From: Bacillus vallismortis
GTDB taxonomy: Bacteria > Bacillota > Bacilli > Bacillales > Bacillaceae
Reading direction: 5' to 3'
Length of the DNA stretch: 64,000 bases
Assembly (NCBI RefSeq): GCF_004116955.1
Contig: NZ_CP026362.1
Coordinates: forward strand, 3,880,001-3,944,000
Under the pieces are notes generated by a model. It was not told where the DNA came from, did no database searches, and saw nothing but the letters and a program-made list of their open reading frames with translations. A program made the translations under genes and the position numbers. Within the stretch, counting starts at the first letter, position 1; every line of letters begins with the position of its first letter. This document shows, piece by piece, positions 49,756 through 59,022 of this stretch.

Positions 49756-50274
49756 ATGGAAGAAAAAAAGAAAAAATCAATCGGGTTTAATATTATCAAA
49801 AGTGATCCGACAGACGGACACGGCGGTTTCGGCGTAGGAGCGCTCAGCCTCGATAACATTTCCCCCGTATTCGTCGATGTAGAGGAAAAAGAAGCGTTCG
49901 TTGATATCGGCGCCATGCACGCCCGCAGCACCGTTGAAAAAGGAATTAAATTTCTGCCGAACAAAGAAGAAGTTCCGAACGGCAAACCATACTGGCTTGT
50001 CTGGGTGACGATTGACAGAAGAGAAGAGGGGCCTTATTACGCTGGTGTGACAGCCTGTGAACTGACGGTTGACAGAAGCATCAGAAGAGGCTACAAATCG
50101 CTGCCTGAGCATGTGAATCTGATGGATAAATCCATGAAACGGAACATTATCATTGATAAAATGGACGACAGCTCGAAGCGTGTGCTCGGCGAGTTTCTGA
50201 AAAATCATGATCAGGGACTATGGGATCGGTCACCAGATGAATTAAAAAAAGGCCTTTTTCCGGAAGATAATTAG
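49756..50274 (+). CDS. ywhD: YwhD, conserved protein of unknown function
   Basis: 172 residues, soluble, mixed alpha/beta. N-terminus KKKSIGFNIIKSDPTDGHGGFGVGALSLDNISPVFVDVEE; the family is restricted to Bacillales and has no assigned role. Ribosome-binding site TAGGAGGTAG. Probably in one unit with ywhC. Confidence 0.85.
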   Translation: MEEKKKKSIGFNIIKSDPTDGHGGFGVGALSLDNISPVFVDVEEKEAFVDIGAMHARSTVEKGIKFLPNKEEVPNGKPYWLVWVTIDRREEGPYYAGVTACELTVDRSIRRGYKSLPEHVNLMDKSMKRNIIIDKMDDSSKRVLGEFLKNHDQGLWDRSPDELKKGLFPEDN

Positions 50275-50585
50275 TTTGTGAACGTTCTGTGAACTTTTAG
50301 AAAATTTGTACTATTTTTCGTAAACATTGAGTAAACTGGTGATACAGAAATAGGACATGGAAAATCCCGAGCCGAACCAAGACTCGGGGTTTTTCATTTT
50401 TTAGGGGGATAGGATGTACGAAACCATTCGAATCGGTGATTGGGTATTAAAGCCGATATGGAAGAAACGAGAAAACAACACTTTATCCCCGAAGGATTCC
50501 CGAAACCGATTGTTCAGCTCGATTGCATCCAAGGATTATGAAGGAACCATACGAATAACCCGGCCTCCGAGAAGCCGGGTTATTT
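50275..50585. other. Gene-free interval between ywhD and pbpG with two hairpins
   Basis: 311 bases. CCCGAGCCGAACCAAGACTCGGGG plus T run (50366-50398) looks like the ywhC-ywhD terminator. ATAACCCGGC...GCCGGGTTAT (50556-50585) serves pbpG and possibly both strands. A plus-strand frame starting ATG 50414 after AGGGGGATAGG has a good ribosome-binding site, but it runs through the second hairpin into antisense pbpG, so I do not call it. Confidence 0.6.
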
Positions 50586-52661
50586 TCAATGATTCCGCCC
50601 CAGCCATTTGTCCCACCATTTTTTCGGGGAAACGGGGCTTTCTTTGACTGGAAGCCGGTCTTTTGTTGGTTTTGCGGGTTCAGCGCCATAGCACACGTTC
50701 GACGGTTCAGTGCCTTTCACAAAATACGTGTAGTGCTTGGCTGCGCAGCCGGGGCCGGATGTGTAGCCCGTTGCCGGATCAATGTATACGCCGGTTACGC
50801 CTTTTGGCGGTTTGAATGCTGTTTCTGGTTCTCCTTTGAGCGCATCCTCCATGAAGTCCGCCCAAATCGTTTTGGCATAGCTTTTCTCTTCGACCGAGTC
50901 GATGGTGCTATTTTTGTCATAGCCCGTCCACACGCCTGCGGCCAGATTCGGATTGAAGCCGATCATCCAGCTGTCTGCGCTGGTGGTGCCTGATTTTCCT
51001 GCATACGTTCTTGTCAGGCGGTTGGCGATCGTCCGTCCGGTTACCGATGTATAGCCGTTTAAATCTGTATCAAACATGCCTGTCATCATATTCGCCGTAA
51101 CAAAGGCGGCTTTTTCATCAAGCACCTGTTTATGCTGATTCGGATTTTCATACAGCACATGCCCCGCCGCGTCTGTGACCCTTGAAATAAAAGCCGGTTC
51201 GATTTTCTTCCCGCCATTGGCGAGCATGGCGTAGGCATTGACCATCTCAATCGGGCGCACGGGTTCGGTGCCGAGTGCCAGAGACGGCAGTTTTTGAAAA
51301 TGGGCAGTGATGCCGAACTCTTTTGCCGCCTGTACGAGCTTGTTCATGCCGAGAAATAGATGTGTTTTCACAGCGTAAATGTTGTCGGAAAGCGCCAGCG
51401 CCTGCAGAAGCGTAATGGGCTTGTTGGCGTAGTATCCGTTATAGTTGCTTGGAGAATACGTTTCTCCCTTCGCGTCAATTTGAAACTCGGTTTCTTCGCT
51501 TTTCATCAAGGTGACAGGCGTAAATCCGCTCTGAATCGCTTTGTAGTATAGCAACGGCTTGATTGTCGAAGCAGGCTGGCGTTTCGCCTGTGTCGCCCGG
51601 TCAAATGGGCTTTTTTGATAATCTCTGCCGCCGACTAGAGCGAGAACGTTTCCGGTGCGGGGATCAATGGCTGAAAATCCGACTTGAATATCTGAGCCGG
51701 CGTTAACCGTTTCGGTAATGGTCTCCTCGGCGATGCGCTGCATCCGTTTATCTACCGTTGTATAGACATTTAACCCGCTCGTTTCAATTTGCGCCCGCGT
51801 CATGCCGAGCTTCTTCTCCAGCTCTCTCATCGCATTGTCATAGAAATAAGGGGCTTTTCTCTTGGAAACTTGTTTATTCAAAGGCTGATAGGAAAGAGGT
51901 TCCCGGATCAGTTCATCCGCTTTTTTCTGGCTGATCATCCGTTGCTTTTCCATCATCCGCACAATCGTTTTCTGGCGATCCTTGGCCTTCGTTTCATTGA
52001 CATACGGCGAATAGCCGGAAGGGCCTTTCGGGATTCCCGCCAAAAGCGCCGCCTCCGCATCGGTCAGGTTTTTCGCATGCTTGCCGAAATACAGGCGGGA
52101 AGCTGCTTCAATGCCGTAGGCGCCGTGGCCGTAGTAAATCGTATTTAAATAGCCTTCTACTATCTCGTCCTTAGAATAGTTTTGTTCCAGACGGATCGTA
52201 TAAAACGCCTCATTCCATTTCCGTTTCCACGTTTTATCGTGTTCAAGGTATAAGTTTCTCGCATATTGCTGGGTGATGGTGCTTGCGCCCTGAACCTTGG
52301 CAAATGCTTTCAGATCAGCAAGCGCCGCACCGGCCATGCGTTTATAGTCAAAACCGTGATGATCGTAGAAATTCTGGTCTTCAACCGCCACTGTCGCTTT
52401 TACAATTGTCGGATTCATGTCCTTTAAGGGGACCCAATAGCGCTTTTCACCGTAATTCGTTTCCCCGAGCTTTGAGCCGTCACTCGCATACAAAATCGTG
52501 GATTGCGGCACTTGCACGGAGGGAGCGCCTTGGTATTTGGCTATCAGAATGACAGTCATAAATACAGCAGCTGCCGCTAAGGCCGCAAGAGCCCCTAAAA
52601 AGATACAGGCGCGAACGGTTTTCAGCGTCAGTTTCAGCCGTTTATTTGTCATTGCATCCAC
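50586..52661 (-). CDS. pbpG: PbpG, class A penicillin-binding protein for spore cortex
   Basis: 691 residues, bifunctional. Cytoplasmic start, membrane anchor at 16-41, GT51 glycosyltransferase (about 65-240) with catalytic Glu94 in VEDQNFYDHHGFD, transpeptidase domain (about 330-620) with Ser365 in STIK, SDN at 425-427 and KSGTT at 556-560. The C-terminal tail has two Cys (PGCAAKHY, SNVCYG). In B. subtilis made in the forespore under sigma-F and acts in germ cell wall synthesis with PbpF. GTG start after GGGGGAAC. Confidence 0.96.
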   Translation of the reverse strand: MDAMTNKRLKLTLKTVRACIFLGALAALAAAAVFMTVILIAKYQGAPSVQVPQSTILYASDGSKLGETNYGEKRYWVPLKDMNPTIVKATVAVEDQNFYDHHGFDYKRMAGAALADLKAFAKVQGASTITQQYARNLYLEHDKTWKRKWNEAFYTIRLEQNYSKDEIVEGYLNTIYYGHGAYGIEAASRLYFGKHAKNLTDAEAALLAGIPKGPSGYSPYVNETKAKDRQKTIVRMMEKQRMISQKKADELIREPLSYQPLNKQVSKRKAPYFYDNAMRELEKKLGMTRAQIETSGLNVYTTVDKRMQRIAEETITETVNAGSDIQVGFSAIDPRTGNVLALVGGRDYQKSPFDRATQAKRQPASTIKPLLYYKAIQSGFTPVTLMKSEETEFQIDAKGETYSPSNYNGYYANKPITLLQALALSDNIYAVKTHLFLGMNKLVQAAKEFGITAHFQKLPSLALGTEPVRPIEMVNAYAMLANGGKKIEPAFISRVTDAAGHVLYENPNQHKQVLDEKAAFVTANMMTGMFDTDLNGYTSVTGRTIANRLTRTYAGKSGTTSADSWMIGFNPNLAAGVWTGYDKNSTIDSVEEKSYAKTIWADFMEDALKGEPETAFKPPKGVTGVYIDPATGYTSGPGCAAKHYTYFVKGTEPSNVCYGAEPAKPTKDRLPVKESPVSPKKWWDKWLGRNH

Positions 52662-52691
52662 AACGGGTTCCCCCTTTTTTTATGTTTCTAC

Positions 52692-52721
52692 TATTATGAG
52701 GAAAAAAGACCGTTTTTAAAC
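52692..52721 (-). promoter_or_regulatory. Candidate sigma-F promoter of pbpG
   Basis: On the minus strand GTTTA, a 15-bp spacer and CCTCATAATA resemble the sigma-F pattern GywTA-N15-GgnrAnAnTw (the first bases of the -10 deviate). It is suitably placed about 30 bases before the pbpG start. Confidence 0.45.
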
Positions 52722-52741
52722 ATCGCAGAACAGGACGCATC

Positions 52742-52770
52742 TTTACTTTTTCCCCGCCATCCTCTATACT
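52742..52770 (+). promoter_or_regulatory. Candidate promoter of speE-speB
   Basis: TTTACT (52742-52747), 17-bp spacer, TATACT (52765-52770), about 90 bases before speE. Confidence 0.6.
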
Positions 52771-52862
52771 TTTTCCTTAGGTGAAAAAGAGATTTCAACC
52801 GAGAATAAAAGCTGATAAGACGCTTACAATAAATGAATACAGCCTTGAAAGGGAGATGACAA

Positions 52863-53693
52863 TTGAGCGAACTTTGGTACACAGAGAAGCAGACGAAAAA
52901 CTTTGGCATTACGATGAAGGTCAACAAAACATTACATACAGAACAAACGGAATTTCAGCATCTAGAAATGGTGGAAACAGAAGAGTTCGGCAACATGCTG
53001 TTTTTGGACGGAATGGTGATGACATCTGAAAAAGACGAATTCGTTTATCATGAAATGGTGGCGCATGTCCCATTATTTACGCACCCAAATCCGGAGCACG
53101 TTCTTGTTGTCGGCGGCGGTGACGGCGGCGTCATTAGAGAAATCCTCAAGCATCCGAGTGTGAAAAAAGCGACACTCGTTGATATTGACGGCAAGGTCAT
53201 CGAATACTCTAAAAAATTCCTTCCATCTATTGCAGGAAAACTGGATGATCCGCGCGTTGACGTGCAGGTGGATGATGGATTTATGCACATTGCAAAATCT
53301 GAAAATCAATATGACGTGATTATGGTAGATTCAACTGAACCTGTCGGACCGGCTGTAAACCTGTTTACAAAAGGATTCTACGCGGGAATCGCGAAGGCGC
53401 TGAAAGAAGACGGCATTTTCGTCGCTCAGACGGACAACCCATGGTTTACGCCGGAATTAATCACAAATGTACAGCGCGACGTGAAGGAAATCTTCCCGAT
53501 CACGAAGCTGTATACAGCGAACATTCCGACATACCCAAGCGGTTTGTGGACATTTACAATCGGCTCGAAAAAATATGATCCGCTTGCAGTGGAAGACAGC
53601 CGTTTCTTCGATATTGAAACAAAATATTACACAAAAGATATTCATAAAGCGGCGTTTGTTCTGCCGAAATTTGTGAGTGACCTGATTAAATAA
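52863..53693 (+). CDS. speE: SpeE, spermidine synthase
   Basis: 276-residue aminopropyltransferase making spermidine from putrescine and decarboxylated SAM. Motifs [19 protein letters not shown] (about 77-95), VDIDG, and [10 protein letters not shown] with the catalytic Asp. TTG start at 52863 after AAAGGGAGATGACAA. Followed by a hairpin (53701-53732) and then speB, in the standard spermidine order with agmatinase. Confidence 0.97.
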   Translation: MSELWYTEKQTKNFGITMKVNKTLHTEQTEFQHLEMVETEEFGNMLFLDGMVMTSEKDEFVYHEMVAHVPLFTHPNPEHVLVVGGGDGGVIREILKHPSVKKATLVDIDGKVIEYSKKFLPSIAGKLDDPRVDVQVDDGFMHIAKSENQYDVIMVDSTEPVGPAVNLFTKGFYAGIAKALKEDGIFVAQTDNPWFTPELITNVQRDVKEIFPITKLYTANIPTYPSGLWTFTIGSKKYDPLAVEDSRFFDIETKYYTKDIHKAAFVLPKFVSDLIK

Positions 53694-53700
53694 TGTTGGC

Positions 53701-53732
53701 AATGGCGCAGGAGCGAATCTTGCGCTTTTTTA
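53701..53732 (+). terminator. Attenuator-like hairpin between speE and speB
   Basis: Short GGCGCA-type stem (AATGGCGCA ... TGCGC) with a following T run in the gap between two co-oriented genes. It may lower speB expression relative to speE. Confidence 0.5.
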
Positions 53733-53754
53733 AAGGAAAGCGAGGGTATTATAG

Positions 53755-54627
53755 ATGAGATTTGATGAAGCTTATTCAGGAAAAGTATTTATCGCGAGCC
53801 GTCCAGAGTGGGAAGGGGCGGACGCCATCCTTTACGGCATGCCGATGGACTGGACGGTCAGCTATCGCCCGGGCTCACGCTTTGGCCCGAGCAGAATCCG
53901 CGAGGTGTCAATCGGCCTTGAAGAATACAGCCCGTATTTAGATCGTGATCTGGCCGATCTCAATTTCTTTGACGCCGGCGACATTCCGCTGCCGTTCGGA
54001 AATCCGCAGCGAAGCCTTGATATGATCGAGGAATATGTGGACAGCATTTTAGAAAAAGGGAAATTCCCAATGGGCATGGGCGGGGAGCACCTCGTGTCAT
54101 GGCCTGTCATAAAAGCAATGCACAAGAAATACCCAGACCTTGCGATTATCCATTTTGACGCACATACGGATCTTCGCGTTGATTATGAGGGAGAACCGCT
54201 TTCTCACTCCACGCCGATCCGCAAAGCGGCAGAATTGATCGGACCGCAAAATGTATATTCATTCGGAATCCGTTCTGGCATGAAAGAAGAGTTTGAATGG
54301 GCGAAGGAAAACGGCATGCACATCTCAAAATTTGAAGTGCTAGAACCGCTGAAGGAAGTGCTTCCGAAGCTCGCGGGCCGTCCAGTGTACGTCACAATCG
54401 ACATTGACGTATTAGACCCTGCACACGCACCGGGAACAGGAACGGTTGACGCCGGCGGCATCACGTCTAAAGAACTGCTTGCATCCGTCCATGAAATCGC
54501 GCGTTCAGAGGTAAACGTGAAGGGCGCTGACTTGGTGGAAGTCGCACCGGTTTATGACCACTCAGAGCAAACGGCAAACACAGCCAGCAAAATCATCCGT
54601 GAGATGCTGCTTGGGTTTGTGAAATAA
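53755..54627 (+). CDS. speB: SpeB, agmatinase
   Basis: 290-residue ureohydrolase converting agmatine to putrescine and urea, feeding SpeE. Mn-binding motifs GGEHLVSW, IHFDAHTDLR and TIDIDVLDPAHAPGTG are complete. Start ATG after GCGAGGGTATTATAG. Last gene before the AT-rich cassette; followed by a hairpin at 54631-54680. Confidence 0.97.
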   Translation: MRFDEAYSGKVFIASRPEWEGADAILYGMPMDWTVSYRPGSRFGPSRIREVSIGLEEYSPYLDRDLADLNFFDAGDIPLPFGNPQRSLDMIEEYVDSILEKGKFPMGMGGEHLVSWPVIKAMHKKYPDLAIIHFDAHTDLRVDYEGEPLSHSTPIRKAAELIGPQNVYSFGIRSGMKEEFEWAKENGMHISKFEVLEPLKEVLPKLAGRPVYVTIDIDVLDPAHAPGTGTVDAGGITSKELLASVHEIARSEVNVKGADLVEVAPVYDHSEQTANTASKIIREMLLGFVK

Positions 54628-54630
54628 GGA

Positions 54631-54680
54631 AGTAGGCCCGTGTTGAATGGTATAAGCCTTTCAGTACGGGCTTGTTTTAT
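54631..54680 (+). terminator. Terminator of speB
   Basis: Stem AGGCCCGT ... ACGGGCTT with a long loop, followed by GTTTTATTTTTT. Confidence 0.7.
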
Positions 54681-54858
54681 TTTTTCTAATCTTAATAATT
54701 GCTTAAATTAGAATGAACTAGAGAAAGAAGTGATTTTGCATTAATATGATTCCAATGTAAATTATTGAAGTGGTGTTGGCAATCATGAAAATTAAATTGA
54801 AAGATATTGAATTCTATATAATTTGACTGTTCAGAGGAGAAGGAAGAGAATATAAAAA

Positions 54859-54896
54859 TACAATTCAGGAAATATGACTTGATTTCCTGAATTGTA
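54859..54896. terminator. Terminator at the 3' end of the ABC cassette
   Basis: Perfect 15-bp stem TACAATTCAGGAAAT-atgacttg-ATTTCCTGAATTGTA, followed on the minus strand by TTTTTATATTC. It closes the minus-strand operon. The bases from 54681 to 54858 are AT-rich and hold no gene that I can support. Confidence 0.85.
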
Positions 54897-54904
54897 ATAA
54901 AATA

Positions 54905-55465
54905 TTAATTAAGTGGGAATTTATATGTTATTCTTTTTGATTTATTTATCAAGGAATAATAAACACATAATTTAGAAGTTGTGGGATCAAAATTTTTATA
55001 ATTAAAGTTTACGTCTTTGCCTTTTGTCATCTTCAATCCGACATAGCCTCTTACAGTTTTTCCAGCAGGAATTGAAGTATTGAATTGATACTTTTCTGGA
55101 AGATCTAAATTATACGCCATTAAATTATAATAGTGATCAAAGCCACCAAAAAAAAGATATTTCATTCCATCAGGTGAGAGCTGTTCCAGCGTTATTTCTT
55201 GCTTGGATGTGTTTGTTATATCCAGCGGCAAAATGTATAATAATCTTTTCATATTAAGGTCCTCATCCATAAATTCAATTGGTTTTAATGGTTGGAGAAC
55301 ATGATAAGTAATCCCGGCACCTGTATCGATCATACGATTTTTCGGAAGGTTTGTGATATGAGGAGAGTAATTATCATTATGGTTATTCAGTTTATAATAA
55401 CGAAAACTACTACCAGCTACTATAATTAAAAAAATGGTTATTAACAATATTACTCGTTTATTCAT
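54905..55465 (-). CDS. Membrane-anchored extracytoplasmic protein of the cassette
   Basis: 186 residues from ATG 55465; a GTG three codons earlier (55474) is possible. The N-terminal helix (residues 3-20, VILLITIFLIIVAGSSF) is an uncleaved anchor or signal, without a lipobox Cys. The rest is beta-rich, including LKPIEFMDEDLNMKRLLYILPLDITNTSKQEITLEQLSP and IPAGKTVRGYVGLKM, suggesting an immunoglobulin-like or DUF4352-like extracellular domain. The start overlaps the ATPase stop (coupled translation). I recognise no named family. Candidate immunity or accessory factor of the transporter. Confidence 0.7.
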   Translation of the reverse strand: MNKRVILLITIFLIIVAGSSFRYYKLNNHNDNYSPHITNLPKNRMIDTGAGITYHVLQPLKPIEFMDEDLNMKRLLYILPLDITNTSKQEITLEQLSPDGMKYLFFGGFDHYYNLMAYNLDLPEKYQFNTSIPAGKTVRGYVGLKMTKGKDVNFNYKNFDPTTSKLCVYYSLINKSKRITYKFPLN

Positions 55466-56105
55466 TATCCTCACCCAGTCTACCGTTGCTTATGTGTATA
55501 ACTCTGTCTACAATATTGTTTTCAGTCAGAGTTTCATCATGACTCGCAACGACTATTGTAGTTCCCTTTTCTTTTTCTTTTTTCAATAAATCAGTGATTA
55601 GCTGAATTCCTTTTTTGTCCAGTGCGTTAGTCGGTTCATCTAAAAGCAGCAGTGACGGAGACTCCATTAGGGCTTGTGCTAGTCCTAAACGTTGCTTCAT
55701 TCCTAAGGAATAACGTTTTACCTTACGTTTGTCTTCAGGATCTAATCCTACTTGCTCAATCATTTTTCGTATCTCTTGGTCTGAAACTTTCTTATTAATT
55801 GAAGCTAAGAATTTCAAGTTTTGATAACCGGTGTAGACAGGTATAAAACTGGGGTATTCAATTAATATCCCTGTATTTCTAGAAAAATCTGTATCTTTTC
55901 CTATAACGAGATTGTTGACAGTAATTTGCCCTTTGGTTAATTTTAAAAGCCCTGCGATTGCTCTTAAAATCATTGTTTTTCCAGAGCCGTTATGTCCTTT
56001 TAATACTATAAACTCATTTTTTTTGATAGTTAAATTAATATCATTAAGTACGAAATTTCCTTTTAACTTCTTATATACATTTGTACATTCTATAAATGTA
56101 GTCAT
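55458..56105 (-). CDS. ABC transporter ATPase of the AT-rich cassette
   Basis: 215 residues from ATG 56105, with TTTAGGAGATTAATT as ribosome-binding site; an open frame to 56264 overlaps the upstream gene and is rejected. Walker A GHNGSGKT (37-44), signature YSLGMKQRLGLAQALME, Walker B LLLLDEPTNALD, and the H-loop His in VASHDE are all intact. It belongs to the short CcmA/BcrA-type ATPases used by multidrug, lantibiotic-immunity and ABC-2 exporters. The three membrane genes directly upstream should be its partners. Confidence 0.9.
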   Translation of the reverse strand: MTTFIECTNVYKKLKGNFVLNDINLTIKKNEFIVLKGHNGSGKTMILRAIAGLLKLTKGQITVNNLVIGKDTDFSRNTGILIEYPSFIPVYTGYQNLKFLASINKKVSDQEIRKMIEQVGLDPEDKRKVKRYSLGMKQRLGLAQALMESPSLLLLDEPTNALDKKGIQLITDLLKKEKEKGTTIVVASHDETLTENNIVDRVIHISNGRLGEDNE

Positions 56106-56107
56106 AA

Positions 56108-56920
56108 TTAATCTCCTAAAATGTCTAATTTTTTTATGCGAGTCATTCCTACAAAACAGCATAATATGCAAAATAAAGTAATTATACCAATAAATATTGG
56201 GAAATGAATAGCAGAGCCATAAGAATACATCATATTTATTGATGAATGATCGGCGAAATACCATCTGCCTGGTATGGCTAACGAAGTAAAAAAAAGTTTT
56301 GAATGAACAAATATGGATATGATGAGATACACAATTGAAATAACTAATGAAATAATAAACGAAAAGAAATACGTTAATGTTTCAAAAAATAAAGTATATA
56401 CAGTTGTCACTAAATATTGAATTAACATTAAAGAAAGAACAGGTTTGATTTCTCCAATTGTAATTGTGCCTTTGAATATTAGATAAAAAATGAAATAGAA
56501 TGAAAACCAGACAGCCCAGATTATCAAGCAAAAAATCCATAAGGAAAACAGTTTGCTTAACCAAAAAGCTAATTTATTGTTTAATTTAGATATTAATAAA
56601 GTTCCTGATTTTTGAAAGTCGTTATATGAAAAATGGCCAATAATAAGCAAAGGGAATATCTGAAGGCAAATCCATGTAAAAGGAATTGAAAATTTATGTT
56701 GTGAATAAAGCTCATGTAATTCAAAAAAGTTTAGTGAATGAAAGACATTCATATAATTATTTAAAATATTGTGCTGGTCTAGTTGGCCAGATTTATAACT
56801 ATTCCAAAAAGAAACAAAATAGATTAGCAAAGCTGCTAAACTTATAAAAAGAAAAGTTGCTTTACAATCATGCAGCCTCATCATAATATCCCTTTTCAAC
56901 AAATGAAATCTAGAATTCAT
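56108..56920 (-). CDS. ABC-type membrane protein 3 of the cassette
   Basis: 270 residues with about six hydrophobic helices (roughly 20-40, 75-97, 120-145, 158-200, 205-225, 240-262). It begins at the last base of the preceding gene and ends two bases before the ATPase start, so the genes are tightly coupled. No named family recognised; the layout resembles ABC-2 permeases of bacteriocin immunity systems (EcsB/BcrB-like). Very AT-rich codon use. Confidence 0.75.
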   Translation of the reverse strand: MNSRFHLLKRDIMMRLHDCKATFLFISLAALLIYFVSFWNSYKSGQLDQHNILNNYMNVFHSLNFFELHELYSQHKFSIPFTWICLQIFPLLIIGHFSYNDFQKSGTLLISKLNNKLAFWLSKLFSLWIFCLIIWAVWFSFYFIFYLIFKGTITIGEIKPVLSLMLIQYLVTTVYTLFFETLTYFFSFIISLVISIVYLIISIFVHSKLFFTSLAIPGRWYFADHSSINMMYSYGSAIHFPIFIGIITLFCILCCFVGMTRIKKLDILGD

Positions 56921-57594
56921 CAGTACGTTCCTTTCTGGTCGTTAGGCTTCAAATAGTCATGTTTTTTAACTATCTGAATACATACTCCGAACAAAATAAA
57001 CATCAGCCCTACTCTGAATACCAATAGATCCTTTAAAACATCAAAATCTAATAAAAATCCGTTTAAGAAGAGAATGCCGTTACATTCTAGATAATCAAAT
57101 AAAAATAAAATTAATTCTATTATTACAACTAATATTTGATTTGTTAAAAGAATTAAAAACGATGTCAAATAAGCAATGAATATATATGCGAATACATGAG
57201 TTAAAAAGTTACTAACAGTTAACAAATTTTTATCAATATTATGTATAAAGCACAATATGTATAACTCTGTCATAACAATAATGCCTAGTATAGCTGAAAA
57301 AGAAACGCTTTTAAGGAAGTAGTACCCCGCTATCTTAAAAGAACTATTCAGCCGAATCACAGCATGATCCATAAAATAATCGGAAGATACTAATAGAGTA
57401 AATACTACAATTAATGGTGCTATCAATAATACAAGGTGCTGATATGTAAAGATTTGATCAATAATATGGTCATTTTGCGTATTTATTGAACGCTTAAAAA
57501 ATGTAAATATAATTATTATATTTATAGAAAAAAGTATAAAAAAACCTAAATATTTACTAATGAATTTTTGTTTTAAAAGATTATAATAAAACAC
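56920..57594 (-). CDS. ABC-type membrane protein 2 of the cassette
   Basis: 224 residues, about six hydrophobic helices (about 15-32, 50-72, 92-113, 128-160, 165-190, 192-212), Lys-rich short loops, no recognised motif. It overlaps the preceding gene by 14 bases and abuts the next. Together with its two neighbours it probably forms the membrane part of an exporter; three different small permeases for one ATPase is unusual. Confidence 0.75.
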   Translation of the reverse strand: MFYYNLLKQKFISKYLGFFILFSINIIIIFTFFKRSINTQNDHIIDQIFTYQHLVLLIAPLIVVFTLLVSSDYFMDHAVIRLNSSFKIAGYYFLKSVSFSAILGIIVMTELYILCFIHNIDKNLLTVSNFLTHVFAYIFIAYLTSFLILLTNQILVVIIELILFLFDYLECNGILFLNGFLLDFDVLKDLLVFRVGLMFILFGVCIQIVKKHDYLKPNDQKGTY

Positions 57595-58369
57595 GGCGCT
57601 TTTTACCCCATAAAAATATTAAAAGACCTAATATGATTATTCCTAAGTTTAATAAAGAAAATATTTTCAAATTGAAAAAACCATTGTTACTAATGATATA
57701 TCTTTGAGGATTATAATCAGGGTTCAAGATAGTAATGCCAATTAAGTTCACAACAAACGGTATAATATATACAAAATAAGTTTTCTTAATGAAAAAAGAA
57801 AAAGATAGCCCGATTGTTGATAAGACAGCACCGTATAATCCATTTATAAGTATTAGGATTAACGTATAGAGCAGTGGATGTTCATAATAAATATTAGCAA
57901 GGTCACTACCATTAGAAACCACATTTTGCATATAATTTATGATTCCATCAGGTTTGATGGATGGATAAGTCATCATAAATAAATATAAATTAATACTTAA
58001 AGGAATTATAATAACAAAAAAAGAACATAAGAAATTAAACACGATAAGTGTATTAAAGTACTTTCCTTTGGTTGTTTTCATTATAGTGTTCATAAAATAT
58101 CCAGAATTCACATCAAATCTATATAGACTTGCAATTGGTAAGGTAGCCAAAATAGGAAGTATCATCAACCATACTGTTGAAGGAATAACAGAATTACCCT
58201 GCAATATATTCGATAAAAAAGGTGATTTGTGAACTTCGTAAGGCAGATTTGAATGATTATCAAACACTGCAATATTCAAGTACTGGTATAGTACTATGAG
58301 AGTACTAGATATAAGTGAAAAATATAGTGTCTTGCTTTTTAGAAGCCTGTAAGTAAAAAAATAGGCCAT
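57581..58369 (-). CDS. ABC-type membrane protein 1 of the cassette
   Basis: 262 residues, about six hydrophobic helices (about 12-32, 62-82, 108-130, 160-190, 198-220, 235-256). Very good ribosome-binding site AGGAGGTAG before ATG 58369. First gene of the four-gene transporter block (permease-permease-permease-ATPase). AT-rich and unlike its genomic neighbours. Substrate unknown. Confidence 0.75.
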   Translation of the reverse strand: MAYFFTYRLLKSKTLYFSLISSTLIVLYQYLNIAVFDNHSNLPYEVHKSPFLSNILQGNSVIPSTVWLMILPILATLPIASLYRFDVNSGYFMNTIMKTTKGKYFNTLIVFNFLCSFFVIIIPLSINLYLFMMTYPSIKPDGIINYMQNVVSNGSDLANIYYEHPLLYTLILILINGLYGAVLSTIGLSFSFFIKKTYFVYIIPFVVNLIGITILNPDYNPQRYIISNNGFFNLKIFSLLNLGIIILGLLIFLWGKKRRVLL

Positions 58370-58472
58370 ATTTCTACCTCCTGTTAATAAAATGAATTAT
58401 GGTAATCAATTTCATATATTACCACATTTATAAATCATCATGATGAATTTAAGGGAAAAATAAACTTTAAAA

Positions 58473-58499
58473 AGCGGTTTTACATATCGTAAAACCGCT
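58473..58499 (-). terminator. Terminator or attenuator after the secreted-protein gene
   Basis: Perfect stem AGCGGTTTTAC-atatc-GTAAAACCGCT with TTTAAAG beyond it on the minus strand. It lies between the secreted-protein gene and the transporter block, so it could give more of the secreted protein than of the transporter from a shared promoter. Confidence 0.75.
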
Positions 58500-58525
58500 C
58501 AAACCTTATGAGAAGCAAAATTCCA

Positions 58526-58999
58526 TTAATACACTATGTATTTGCCTTTAGGTCTAACACTGTCAGGGCTCCAATTTGTTTTGTACGCATTATTTTCCCA
58601 GCTGTAACCGCCAAATCGAACAGGGACATTTTTACCGTAATTTTCAACTGCTGAGTTCCAGAATAAATAAGTGTTTCCTGGCTTTACGGATCCATCATGT
58701 TTGCCTGATACGTTTTTCCAGTTTCGTCCTTTAGAGTGAACATTAGCATCTGCTTCAGTCCAAACATTAAAACTGCTGTTCTTGTCAGAGCTTATCACTT
58801 TCATATACATAGAGCTTTTGTTCTGTTTTCTGCGTGCATTTGTATAATCATAAGGAGACCATACTCTAAAAGTAAAATGAACAGTTGAATCAGAAGTATT
58901 AGCAGCGGCATGTACAGCACTTGTCACTCCAAATGATGAAATAGCAAGTCCAAATATTATAAACAGTTTACTTATATTTTTTTTAACTTTAAATTTCAT
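58526..58999 (-). CDS. Small secreted protein of the cassette
   Basis: 157 residues. Sec signal peptide 1-32 (KKNISKLFIIFGLAISSFGVTSAVHAA), leaving about 125 residues. The mature part is beta-rich, with many Tyr, Trp, Asn, Ser and Lys and no Cys (SPYDYTNARRKQNKSSMYMKV, WNSAVENYGKNVPVRFGGYSWE). The pattern resembles the DUF2712 family of small exported Bacillus proteins, which I could not verify. Good ribosome-binding site CGGAGGAATAAT. The first gene of the cassette and its probable effector, cargo or signal. Confidence 0.8.
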   Translation of the reverse strand: MKFKVKKNISKLFIIFGLAISSFGVTSAVHAAANTSDSTVHFTFRVWSPYDYTNARRKQNKSSMYMKVISSDKNSSFNVWTEADANVHSKGRNWKNVSGKHDGSVKPGNTYLFWNSAVENYGKNVPVRFGGYSWENNAYKTNWSPDSVRPKGKYIVY

Positions 59000-59022
59000 T
59001 TGTTATTATTCCTCCGAGTATT

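Noticed and set aside
50414..50647. 77-codon plus-strand ORF (MYETIRIGDWVLKP...) with a good ribosome-binding site
   Set aside because: It passes through the pbpG terminator hairpin into antisense of pbpG, and the neighbouring frame holds an equally plausible 34-codon ORF. No recognised family; probably fortuitous.
54630..54900. Missing ywhH (tRNA-editing-like gene) between speB and rapF
   Set aside because: I recall a ywhH gene near this position in strain 168, but I am not sure enough of the exact order to call its absence a loss.
58526..58999. Secreted protein as a lactococcin 972-type bacteriocin
   Set aside because: It is larger than that family (about 125 mature residues) and does not show its characteristic N-terminal and C-terminal motifs; a DUF2712-like identity is a better, though unproven, fit.
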